Below, one piece after another: positions 12,232 through 24,908 of a DNA stretch of 64,000 nucleotides; the stretch's first letter is position 1, and every line of letters starts with the position of its first letter. Made by a program: the position numbers and the translations under genes. Origin of the DNA: Pempheris klunzingeri (lineage: Eukaryota > Chordata > Actinopteri > Acropomatiformes > Pempheridae); the NCBI RefSeq assembly GCF_042242105.1, contig NC_092013.1, positions 8,764,618-8,828,617 on the forward strand, read 5' to 3'. The notes beneath the pieces were generated by a model that was not told the origin of the DNA, did no database searches, and worked only from the letters and a program-made list of their open reading frames with translations.

Positions 12232-15200
12232 GCGTGTGCGCGTGTGTGTGTGTGTGTGTGTGTGCGCCCTCCTGTGTGAGCCCGATAAGACCCTGACCAA
12301 ACATGACTCAGGGAGCTGCTCATTAAAACCTCACCACTTCACCTGAGTGACGTCATGCTGCAAAAGCTTCACAAACAGCATCAACAGCGCGAGCTGCTGC
12401 AGACAGATGATGGGTATTTTTAGATGGTGTTCCCTGTAAGGAAACCCAGTTAATCCTTCTAAGACTGAACTGGACCAAACCAGATTCCTCAGTTCCTCTT
12501 ATATCGCTCCTTCTGTGTATTATTATCATCTGTCTAAGTCGTAATCTTGGATGATGCTGACTGGAAATTCTTCTCAAATTCTCCAAATTGCTAAAAATTT
12601 AGCAACTTGCTGCTTTGATTCTGACTAGTCTTTGGTCCATCTAGTGTGAGAAGATTTTTTTGTTGTACACATTTGGATTTTGGATTTGTCTGATCAACAT
12701 TGGAAACCATTTCACTGCTCTGAACATTGTTGTGATTGAGCTTAAAGGTTTATTTTTGAGACTGTACTTTTTGTCAAAAATAAATTCCAAACTCAACATC
12801 CACTTATTAGATTTCTTGCGGAGCTTTCAGCCACTTGTGGTGGCTTCCATTAGCTGATGTTGAGTTTGCTCACTTGTCATGGAGATGCCTCAGTTGTCAT
12901 CATGTGATGTAACTATTTCGACGAATACTGAGTAAAGTCTTAAGCTACTGAAATAATCTCAAGAAACAAAAAATATCACCTTAAGTATTCATCTGCATCC
13001 ATTTGCAGCTGATTGGACATAATAAGCCACAAAAAACAAAACAAAAAGAGAACCTGGTTCTTCTCTTGTTTGCTTGGTTAATTCGGGGAGCATCTGTAGC
13101 TTGACAGATGGAGGGGGAGATAGAGATGCTGTAGCGAACGAAATAAAAGAAACGAAAGAATGTCAGTATGGAATATGAAATGATTGTATGCGCCCAAATA
13201 CACACAGATGCCGAGGTGAGCAGTGGCAGTGCAGCGCGTGTTTGAGTGAGAATGTATGAGAACAAAAGCATACTTTTTTGATTTGTTATGATGGAATGGG
13301 GGTTAAAAAACGAGATGGGTATGGGTGCCATGGTGTGTGTGTGAATGAGCAGCGCAGTAGGAAAACATAGGTAACTGCTCCAAATGAGCTATGATGGGAT
13401 CAGACTGGATAAAGCCCCCCAAAGACCCCAAAGCTGCTTTTAATTCCTTTATAAGACACACAGAGCTCCGTTTAGGTTCATTAGTGGCCGTGTTAATATC
13501 CTCACCCCTACATTATAGCTGCCCTAACCTCTATTTACCCCCTCCCTCCTCACCCAGACATACACAATATGTCCTTCCCTCTGTCTCCATGTGGTGCCAT
13601 ACAAACATCCTCCATGACCTGCTAATCTGTATCTGTATCCCTATCCTGTCTGTCCCACACCCACTGTCTCACAGAAAAAAAAACAACCACCCACATCCCC
13701 TACCTTCCAGAAAGTTACAGGAGATGATGCAGAAATGGGACAATTTTCTGGCTCCTCTGGTTTCCAATGGTGACGGGAGTGGAAAGAGAACAAAAGACTG
13801 GGATTTTTTACAAGATAGAGAAGAGAAATACGACCACTCTATCACTCAGCAGCCTCCACCAAGACACTCTGAATGTCCTCTTTTGAGCACAGAATTGCCG
13901 TAATTTAACACGCTGCAATCAAAGCTCCTCCTTTCCTGTCTTCCCTCGCGGCGGGTGTTATCGACCCAAGTGCAGAGCAGTGGACGTTAACACAGCCACC
14001 ACGTATAGATTTCTGCATGCTGTACATGTAAAGCTCCTTCGCCTCTATCCACGAGGCCGATGTGAGTTTCCTAGTGCTGTCTCTCTCTCCGTCTCCATCA
14101 TCGGCTCGCTCTGTCTGGAGGCAGTGTCATCTTAAAAAGCAGTCAGACTGAAATGATGGGATGAGAGACAAAGGGGGGAGTCTGTGCACGCATCTCCTGC
14201 CGTGGAGGAGCAAGCGAGGCCAGTCTAGCATGGCGACACACAACACCACAGCCCTTCCTCGTGTTGAGACAACACACACAGACTGTAGACATTATGGCTC
14301 TGTGCAGGAGGAACAGATGCTGATGAGTGTTTATAGCTCAGCTTCATTACAGTCATCTCTTCATGTCCCGTCCCCACATGCACATGTGGGTTCACTATCA
14401 TGAAACTGTCTAAATTTTATAATAGCTTTATTTAATCAGGATATCTTAATGTCTTTTACAGGACGTTGGATCTAGCAAACACAACAGTAGCACATACACA
14501 CACATAGTTACAAAACATGTGATTCAAATTTAAGAGATAAGATCAGGTGCTTAACGGAAAATTGCTAAATATCAGGACTATACTATTACAAAAAAGGGAA
14601 AACCAAACCAAAATCACAATAAATATATGAAAATCCCCAAAAGAATCAGTCATCAATCATCAATCATGGCTCAGTTTACCTGACAAAGTGAATTAAAAGG
14701 CCAGTAAAATAAAAGACTCTGATACTATGAGCAGTGACAGCCAGATTAGCTCGCCTACAGATCATAAATACTGTCAAAAGAGCCCAATGAAACAGGTTCT
14801 TGAAGTTTTATGTGTGACTGAAGCACTTTACAGTCAAAGGGAGCAGAAGACAGAAGAAAGTACTTTTCAGCCTGATTTGGAGTGATAAATATGGAAGTAG
14901 GATGGCAATAGTACAATTGCAAATGTGTCTGTGCATGTGATGAGTCCATTGACGGGGGCTCTTCTAACTGAACCGGTTGTGGCATTCCTGTAAGCAGACC
15001 TGAACACAGCTTCTCCTGAAAATCCCTACGGGGGGGGGGGGAATATGCCTCACTGCCTTAAAGTTAAAGCAACTTCCTCATATGATAGTTTGCACAATAG
15101 TGTACTTTCCACAGAAGAGCGAAAGGGAAACCCCTGCAAGTCCAGACATGGAGCCCAGAGGGGAGTTTCGGCTCAGGCAGTCGAACGGTTGTCAAAAAAA

Positions 15201-18200
15201 GTCACACAAGAAAAATTTTCTTTTTTGCTGACCCCCCCTCCTTTTATGCTTTCTCTTTCATTCGTCTCCCTCATGAGTCTCTGTGATTGTGCCTGCATCA
15301 GCACACCTTCACAACCTTCAAAGCCATTCTGGGTCACTGGATTACTGCTGCAGTTTCTCCACCTGTTCATTAGCACTCACAGATGTATGGTGCAGCATGC
15401 CAATGAGGTGCACCTAATACCTGGCCTGCACACTAATAAACACCTACACGAACGGCACACACCTATACTGCATACGTACAAGAAAAATCCACAATCACTT
15501 CAGTTGCACATATGGTGGCCTTAAATCCACTGAAAGTAGAACCTTTAACCTTCCCTGTAACACCTGTTCTGAACTGAACCTAATCCTGTAATTTAATTTA
15601 GCTTAAATCCAAACTCAGGTGTAAAGCAAGATGTCCCATTTAACCATGTTTTCACAAGGATGTCAGCAAAAGTACACGCTGCTCAAATTTTTATTTACGT
15701 GTTCGTCTGTCACTTTAATAACAGGCAGTTCTCGGTCCAAAATGCTGAAATGCTGATTTCCTTGTGTGCGTCTACAGTACTATACATGTGTGCGAGTGAG
15801 AGGTCAAGACAGTGTGTGTTATCAGTGTGGGAATAATCTGGATCCTAGGTGAACCGTGACTTGCTGACAGTGGTGTGTCTGACGGTGTGGAATGGGGAAA
15901 GGTTTCGGTCTCTGAGCGTTCCTCCTATTTTCCTCGCTGTTTGCCCTGCAGCAATTCCTGTCCTCTAAATCAGTTATCAGGACAAAGACAAGTGCAGGGT
16001 TTTCTCTAAGTAACCACCGCCCAACACAAACACCAATTTCTGTTGAGTGACAGCAGAGGAACCTTAAAGCTACCCTGTGGAGTTTTTGACCGCTATAGAG
16101 TGATACATGCAGTGCTGTTTGTGCTAAGCTACGTTAGCCAGCAGGAAAGCACAGAAGAGTATTTCCCAAAAAAACCCAAATATCTCTACCACTGCATGTG
16201 GAGGTGTAGGCCCAGTATGTAATCCAAAGTGAGGGTGGATGGAGTAAATGAAGGAAAGCAGGACAGGATAGGAGTTTCTCTCTTCCCTTCGCCCGTGTGT
16301 TTCCTCTCTTTCTCTCCTTCTGCAGTGACCTCTAAGCTGTCATGTGCAGAGTTTCCCTTATCTGAACTCTACTCTTTCCTCAACACATCCCTCCTGTCAG
16401 CGAGGCATTGCGGCCCGTCCCTCTGGCTCTTTCTCTGTCTGCCAACCTGTCTGTCACACGCACTTACTTACATCTGTCTCCCTCTCTTACTGCAGTGACC
16501 TCTAAACTGTCATAAGCAAAGCATCTTTTATCTGAACGTTTTTTCTTTGCTAAACACATCCCTCTGGACAATAAGCCCTGTCCTCCCTTTAACTCTCTCC
16601 TCCTTGTCCCTTCTGCAGTAATCAGGCCTACTATTTTCCATGTCAGTGCAAAATACACGGAGAATTTCATTCTCAAACAACCTTTTTTTTTTAAATGAAA
16701 GTGAAAGTGGCCATTAATCTGAGTTTTGTAGCGAATTAATATCTAAAACACCTCCACACACGTCTTTCTACCAGTGACCATATGTAAGTACAGCTCTGCT
16801 CTTTCTACACCAGTCATCAAGAAGCTTGTTGCCATGGTTACGGGGCCGATGCTGAGCGTGAGAGACGAGGTGGTGTCCCTCTCTTAGCGGGATACAGACA
16901 GAGCCACTGATATCAGTAGGCAGAGAACCAACCAGGCTGAGCTCACCTCATTCATTCAGCACTGACTGTGTTGTTTGGTTTGGTTTTTAAACAGAACATT
17001 GTTGAAAATTTTTATTCGAACGGGCTGATTGCGTGTCGCCTACTGTGCAGTGTTTTATTTAAGAAGCTTTCCTGCTTGAGGACCACAACAAGGATCTGAC
17101 TCAGAGGTTCTCCCTAACTACAGTTCTCTCTTGGCCCATGCGGTTTTAAAATGTCTCTTTTCTTTTGCATGGATTATCTCACCAGCAAAGGAGAAGTAAG
17201 CTGTGAGGCCATAGATCTCAGCGGAAAAACCTCTGACCACAATAAAGTCTGCGAGCCAAGGCTGTCATATGTGGAACCAATAAAAAAATTAAAGAACATC
17301 AGACTATTTAGGGAAGTTTTGGGGGGAAGTACCTAAATCTCTTCTTTTCGAGCTGAGCAGCAAGATGGGAGTCGGCCACACTAAGGCTGCTATATTGGTA
17401 CACTTTGTTGGCCTTGAACGTGTAAAATAAATGTGGCCATCCATTGTTATGATACAATAGCTTATGTCTGTATTACATCATGTATTTGAGTCTGTCATGC
17501 TGGACCTTGTGCAGTATGTCCATTATAAATTGTGTAATGTGTCTGCATCAGAAAATATCATATTTCGTTTGTGACAGTTAGAGCTGAGTGTTTCCTGCCG
17601 TCAGATGGGTAAATGAGCTGTATGGAAGCAGGTCTCAAAGGTGTAGTTAGTAGATTAAGTTGTGAGTTCAACTGTTTATTGCTGGTCAAATTTACATGTT
17701 ATATTATGAAGTGGACAGATGTATCCTGTGTGTTCTATTTGAAAGAAGTCACTCCACACAAATACGTGTTCTAAGGTATGTTTTGTTAATGAATACGATA
17801 TCTTCCAGCGCCTCAGAGGTGTGTGTCTGGTCTTCACCACTAGATGGAGCTAGTTCTCTGTGCAAATGGAGCATTAGTGGGTTATCTTTGTCATTTGAAA
17901 CTTACACACTTGCAGGTGACTAATGGGCATTACAGTCTGAGATGAAATACCACAGTGGGGTACAGTTCACAATGCTGGATCAGTATTTTATTCACTGTTT
18001 TTGTCAGCGTCTGGTCCTGTCCTACAACATGTGACCGCGTGTGCTCTCGTCTCTGATGGGTGTGTTTTTGTGTTCCTCAGACTGCAGCTACACCTGCCAC
18101 CTGGAGTGTGAGAGCCAGGTCCAACTAGACTGCAACAAGAGGGACCAAGAGTCCGAAGAAACTCCATCTTCCAAAAGCGACTGCTCCTCCACAGCCCCTC

Positions 18201-19015
18201 AACACAAGGTGAATGTTCGGAAACCACAAAAAATATATATTACTAAGTATTAAGTGAAAAGAGTGTGGAGATCTATTTGTGGCATTTTTAGGAGCACTGA
18301 GCAAAGAGCAAACCTAATGACCCTGCAATAACGTGCTACTTTGCGAGATGTACGTGAGTCAGTCTCTGCAGCATCTCTCCGGTCCGACACTTTTACATAA
18401 CCATCCTCCTCTTTCACCACATGTTGTCCCTCCTCCTCCTCCTCCTCGGTCGTCTACTTATGAATTCATGTATGCACTCATTTGCTTTTTTTGGTCGCAG
18501 CATGTTGCTGGGACAAAATATGCTACGTCACCAAAGCATCTGATGTGCCTCCCTCTCTTTTGCCTCCTCTGTTTCTCTCATGGCCTCCCTCCATTTCTGT
18601 GTCATCCCTGTCCTGTAGTATGGGTTTGATTTATTCAGTCAGTGGTGCATCCTGATCTTCTCACTGCCTCAGCTTCTCTAATTTGAGTGAAAACTAATTA
18701 GGTTAATCACTGTTCTCTGTAGGGAACTGTATTATGGCATAGTTGCATTGGCTCAACATATTGTGTGTGCTAGTGGAATGTAATTAGGTATCCATTATTT
18801 CAGTGTTATGCATCGAGTCAAACTCAAAATCCATCATTTCGGCTTTCATACTCATACTGTACGAGCCACAGGCTATCCAGTTATACAGTAATTATGTAAA
18901 ATTCATCCTCAGAATAGTGCATCACCCACTCTTTGTGTGTGTGAGGAACCTGGGAGAGTGTGAGCCTGCAAGCTGCTCTTGGCAGCCCAGCTTCAGTCAC
19001 CCACGCAGTGTGGTC

Positions 19016-19047
<32 letters not shown>

Positions 19048-22000
19048 AGAGAAAGCTGGATAACCCCACAGGCCTGCAGCAGAATGTTGGCAGCGACTCC
19101 ATACCCAGGGGACAGATAACACAAAATTAGACCACTGGTGCTGTGCCAGCTCGTACTCTGCTTCGAGAGAGCGTGAACAAATAGACACGATCATGCTATC
19201 CTGAAACATGTCGATTGGACGGGTGAGAATTGAAGGGAGCAAGTGAGAAGGTGGATGAACTGAGTAAATTTTACCAAATGTCAGGCAGCATCTGTACAAA
19301 CTCCTCTTCCAGTGTTCCAAACTCAAACAATATAATGGCATATTTTTGTGGAGTCATTTTTAGCATAACCAATGCTGCTCTTTCTGAGTTTAATGACTGT
19401 GTAGTTAAAGATAATGAGCCAAAACTCAGAATTAAGTGAGCGTTGATGATGTCTGTCTTGGAGGTATATGAACTCTGTGACTAAGGCCTGTCTCCCTCCG
19501 CAGTGTTGTTTGGTTCGTAGGGTACACTCAAACTGCAGACAAGAGGAGATATGACATTTCATTTCCTGCAGTCCTATCTCTCCCCTTTTGCTCTGTTTTA
19601 TAGCTGCAGTTGTGAGAGCACTTCTGTTGTGTTTCCCCCTCTATCTTTACAGCTCCTTATTGTGTGTGCATCAGCAGAAATTGATCTCCTCTTACCCTCA
19701 ATGTGCATGTACAGTACATGCAGCACACTGACCTGGCTTCATCGACTTGAAACCAGCAGGAGTGTCGCTCAGTATGCAAGTGTGTGTGTGTGTGTAGCAT
19801 CCCACCCCCTGCGTGCTGCCTCCCTCCGTGATTACACTGATGGAAGCGAGGAGCAGAGCCGCAGGTAATCAGTCTTCGGCTGGCTCAAACCTGACAGAAA
19901 GACACCCGATGAAAGGGTGACACACTGTCCGTGCACGCTGCAGCCCTCCTGTAGCCTATAGGTTTACCTATAATCATGTCTGAGTACATTTCAAAATCAT
20001 ATTACACACACAGAGACAGCATGTGCGGACAGACGCACATATGCGCCATCAATCTCGGCAGTGACAGGGGCATTAGATGCTTTTTAACTAGGGGGTCACT
20101 GCCAGGGTCAGAGGGCAGATGTGGGGTCAGTGTAAGGCTAGAGGTCACTGTAATCTCTATCCTGAGGGCATTCATTCATTATTTTCTTAATCTCACCTTA
20201 AGCATTGTGAGCCCTCCCCTCCACCATCAAACCTGCAATGGTAGTGCAGCTGTGGAGGTTATGCGTTTTTTGCTGGTGTGTATCTGTCCCCGACTGGTTT
20301 GGGGTGTTAAAACTTAAGCCCTAATTATGGCTCGGTTCTTCATAAACACAGCATGTTTCCAGTGTTTGGTGATGGCTTCTAGTGAACAATTGCACGCTGC
20401 AGCAGGATCTCTCTAGAATAGCAGCCATCTTCCCCATTCCCTCTGCTGCTTCCTGTCACTTCCGTATGTAAAACAGGAGCTGTAAGGCTTCGTATCTCTC
20501 ACTCATCAGCATTTCTCTTTCTACTTACCCATGCCTCTCCTGCTCTCTTTGTAAGAGGAAGTGGCCATGCTCTGCAGGGTGCAGTGGCTTGCAGGAAGAG
20601 AGAGAGCAGAGTGGAGGGAGGAGGGGGAGGGCGCTTGCAGGCTGATAACACTCAACCACAGATGGTTGAGCAAGGCTGCAAGGGAGTGAGGGAGCAAAGC
20701 GGGTGCACAGACAGACAGAGAGAAAGAATGAGGAGAGGGAGGGAGAGAGCACGAAGGAGAGAGGGAGAGAGAGAGAGGCTGAGTGGGAGGCATCCATCTC
20801 TCTGGTAGTATTGCCAAAGCAACTGAGAGAAGAGGAGAGAGGAGGTAGTAGAGAGTCTGTGGACGTCTTGCCGCTGCTCTTCTGCCGCTGTTTACTCTGG
20901 ACGGTCGGATGGATGCTCACACAGATAAATGCCGGCACAAGTGAGCTGCATCACTGCACCCGGAACTTCATTCGCAGGGTTCTTCGTTTCTACGCAGTGG
21001 GTCGCAACAGTGACACAGAGCAGGGCGAAAGCAGGATGTGGTATTGCGTGGTTGCCTTTATGAGCATTTGTTCGCGCGCATAACAGGCTCTCAGGTGAGC
21101 AGGGTTAACTTGAAACCAACCTGTAAACTGACTCCGTGACACCAGTGTGTGCCTATACGTGTGTTTATGTGAGACAGCTACATGCTGTGTATCAGTGTGT
21201 ACATGCCAATGTTTAGCTGCAAATGACCAGGTGCATATACTGTACGATGCGCGTGCGTTTGTGACACCGTGGTCAGAGCACACATATACACACGGCAGGA
21301 GGAAGTGACACATCTGTGCTCGCTCTCAGATTTCCTGGTCCCCTCTCCGGTGGCACGCAAAACGCCGAATCTGAGCCGAGTTCACCTGTCTCGCCCTCAC
21401 AGGTGGGACTTAAACTCTCTGGATGTATCAGCAGAGGAGTGCTGACTTTTTCTGGATGACTAAAGGACAGTTAGATGCGTGTAGACTCTGATTGTGGCTG
21501 AGTGTCGCACCAGCCCTGCGTGCTAGAGATAAACCAACACTTCCTCAAGCTGTGCCGGTGCCGGACGCCATCTCTGGAGCCCTCCATGACTGTCAACACA
21601 GTGCTGACCCCCTCCATGACCAGCAGCAACAGCATGAGCAGTGGGTACTGCAGCCTGGATGACGAGAGTGAAGACTTCACTTTCTTCACAGCCAAGACCT
21701 CGTTCTTCCGCAGACCCAAGCATGCAGCTAAGGTACCAGATTCAGGACCACACTCGCTCTGAGAGGTGAAATTGTAAGAGTTAGACACACTCAGATGGGT
21801 CAGATGGTTGGTGTTTCAGGGTGACTGGGAAACAATCTGCCATTTAAATCGAAAAACGTACTATCAAAAAGCAGAAGTATGAAGAGGAAGTGGTGGTGTT
21901 TGTGCATTCTTAAGTAGGCAGGTACTAGGTGAATGTGTGTGAGCGTGTAGGAGGGGGGTTACTGTCATACATCTGTTGACAGACATTGATCTGGCAGTCT

Positions 22001-23204
22001 GTCAGCCTTGTTCATCAACCTTGATGCCTTTTGGCAGCTCATTTATCATGTGAACGACCAGCATAGATTTAAAGTTATAGTCTAAAAAGGTTGTTTGCAG
22101 AGTGAAGGCTACTGTGTGTGTTACTGACGTAATGAGGTTAACCTACAGATTCCATAGAAGCTTCTTCTCTACAGCGTGTGGGAGAGGTTTCCGTAGAAAC
22201 AAAGCTGATAATTTTGTATTGGAAAGCGTGCACGCATGTGTGTAGGGCAACTACTTAACTGTAGCAAACCATTTACCTAGTTACCATAGCAACTCATGGT
22301 TTTGTTGGCACTTCCTGAGATATGGTTTTGGTCTACTGTACGTGCAGTTATTTAACACATAATTGTGTCATGCACTGTAACTGCAGTATTACTTTCACTG
22401 TAGGGTGTTAGGTGCTGCTTGTTTGTTGTTTTCTGCTTTTCCCATGATGCACTGGAGGTGAGTGAACTATTTACTATTGCAAAAGAGACAGATAGAAATG
22501 TGACAGATAGAAAAGAAGAAAGTGTCTGCGGTTGCACAAGAAGCTTTGAGATGAAACAACACGGACGTTACCATTTGTGTCAAACATGCTCAGCCCTCCT
22601 CCTCGCTGCCCTCGTCCTGGCAGTGCCTTTGGTGTCTGACTTGGAGAAGGTAATCTCTGAATAATTGACCAGCTGTGTTGTCAGTGTGTGGAGTTAGGGT
22701 TGCTGCCGTACTGAAACAGAAGGGTATTGGGGTTAGCTTGTCTGGGCTGCCAGCACAGAAGCTGCCAGCTGATGGAGACTGATTTCTCAGCCAAGGAAAA
22801 ATGGTTTGCCACAGGCCGATGGTATAGCTGCTCAGTCAGCTATACATAGGAGGGAATGGTTCTACATTATTGTTAGCGATTCAGTTGTGTCCTCTGGTAG
22901 AGCACTAAAAGTAGCCCTGCAGTCAAAGTGTCCTGTGTCCCTGTGTTTGAATATGAAAAGGAGACATGCAAAAATCTGTGTGACATCCTGTGAATAGAGA
23001 TGTTATCATGCCCTATACTTTGTGAGTAAGGAATTAAAAAATGTGTCATTATGTCAAGTCTTCTTCCAAGCATATGTACACAGGCACACAGGGAGATACT
23101 TACATTCAGCAAAACAGAGGAAGAGGAGGTCAGATCCTCTTTTCTTTATGAATTATTTCCAGAGCTGAGCCTTTTGCTCCAGATTAACCAGCCATCTTTA
23201 ATGT

Positions 23205-23257
<53 letters not shown>

Positions 23258-24578
23258 ATTTGTGTTTTTCTATCCTTACTGGGACCGTAAGTGGGACCAG
23301 TATAAACACAGACCTTGTCAGGCCCAGTAGTCCAAAGCCTGGTCCTAAAAAGGCAAAACGTAATTTCTGAGGTCCTGATTAAGGTTAGAGGTGAGGTGTG
23401 TGTTGAGGATTGGTAATTTGAGTGGTGGAAGTAACAACAATTAATTATTTAAAAAAAAAATGGAAGTGGTGAAAAGGCATGTGAAGGAGTAAAAATCAGT
23501 GTGAAATGAAAAAAAGAGTATTAAATTATCAAGTAATATGATTAATTTAGCAGTTGTGATGTGATGAAAACGGAGCCATGTCTCATATTTCCTCGCTTTG
23601 CATTCATCATTCATCATTCATCATTCACAACACAAAAATTCATCCTTTCAGCAAAGTGGCCTCAAGGGTGAAAGCAACAAAAAATAACTGGAAAAAAAAG
23701 TCATGAAAATGCTCACAAATTGATAATATAAGTGATTGATAAACTTGATTTAGATAAACTCGTTTTATTTGAAACAGTGTTGCTCTGATGATCAGCAGGG
23801 CTGAACTGAGCCAACTGACATTTATTGTTTACAGCATTACTTCCACCCAAAATGTCAATCAAAAGAATGGCCACTGACTAACTGATTGAGTCTTTGGTTC
23901 TCAATTTTCATCAGTTCAATTTTTAAAAATGAGTTTTTGTTACTTTTACTGCTCATAAGGTTGATGTTAGGTTTAGATTTTGGGTGAACGCATTGAATGG
24001 AAGTCAATGCAGTGTCCTAATAAGGATAGCTGTGCAACCTTGTGTGTGTGTGTGTGTGTGAACCAGAGGGATATATTCAGTTTTTTTCTAGTCCGCTTCT
24101 TGATACAGTAAACATGAATGAGTCACATTGCTGTTGGTGATCATCAACACTAAAACACCCGTTGTCACATACACATGTGCAGCAGAAATCTCTACAGCGT
24201 CGATACGCAGCACACATCAGGCAGCGTTGGTAGGAAACAAAGATCGTCTGTGTGTGTGTGGAGGTGGACTTAATGCAGTACTTATAATAGAAGTGTACTG
24301 TATTAAGTACAGTTTTGTAGTACTATTGTGTGCAGCTTTACACCTACACTGCAGAACATTTCTGATGGAAATATTTAATGTTTTTATTGTCGCCTGTTTA
24401 TGGACAAAGACTGTATGCTACAATGCTATAGAAATAAGTTAGATCAGCACCACTGGGAACAAAAAAACACTGACAACACAATGAATATTTGATGTATCAT
24501 TAATTTCATTTACTTTTGATACTGAAGTATGTTTTTCTACACAGAACCTCTCATTTGAAATATGTCAAAAATGTGTGT

Positions 24579-24631
<53 letters not shown>

Positions 24632-24870
24632 CATACACTTGTGTGTGTGTGTACTAGCAGTGCTGGCACACAGCGTTCTCTGAGCTGTGAAATAAAATCA
24701 GCGTGTGGGTTCTCCATCGTGCTTCTCCTGCTTTCTGTCAAGATTGTTTTGCTGTGAATTAGTTTGTTATTGTTACTTTAGCTCCACTGTGTTCGTCATG
24801 TCCTCAATCTTGGCCAGTAGTAATAGATCCTCGAGTCTAATGTTTCCCGAAGATCATGATGTCAATCGAG

Positions 24871-24908
<38 letters not shown>

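Larger units (their letters stand above)
5299..18080 (+). other. RASSF5 intron 1 (12.8 kb)
   Basis: The intron contains several CA/TG microsatellites, a decayed tRNA-type SINE (7524-7650), a dispersed repeat copy (8655-8895), a possible LINE scrap (14412-14985) and the candidate internal first exon at 11089-11374. Purine-rich islands lie at 6341-6590 and 10520-10750. The rest shows nothing I can name. Confidence 0.7.

Noticed and set aside
16060..16200. Segment resembling a common fish MITE (GTGGAGTTTTTGACCGC, GTGCTAAGCTACGTTAGCC)
   Set aside because: The resemblance is from memory only, and no terminal repeats could be defined.
20909..20940. ATG-started peptide ending at a GTGAGC donor as an alternative RASSF5 coding exon
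   Set aside because: From either ATG the phase does not fit the next shared exon (phase 0), so at most it is a noncoding 5' exon.
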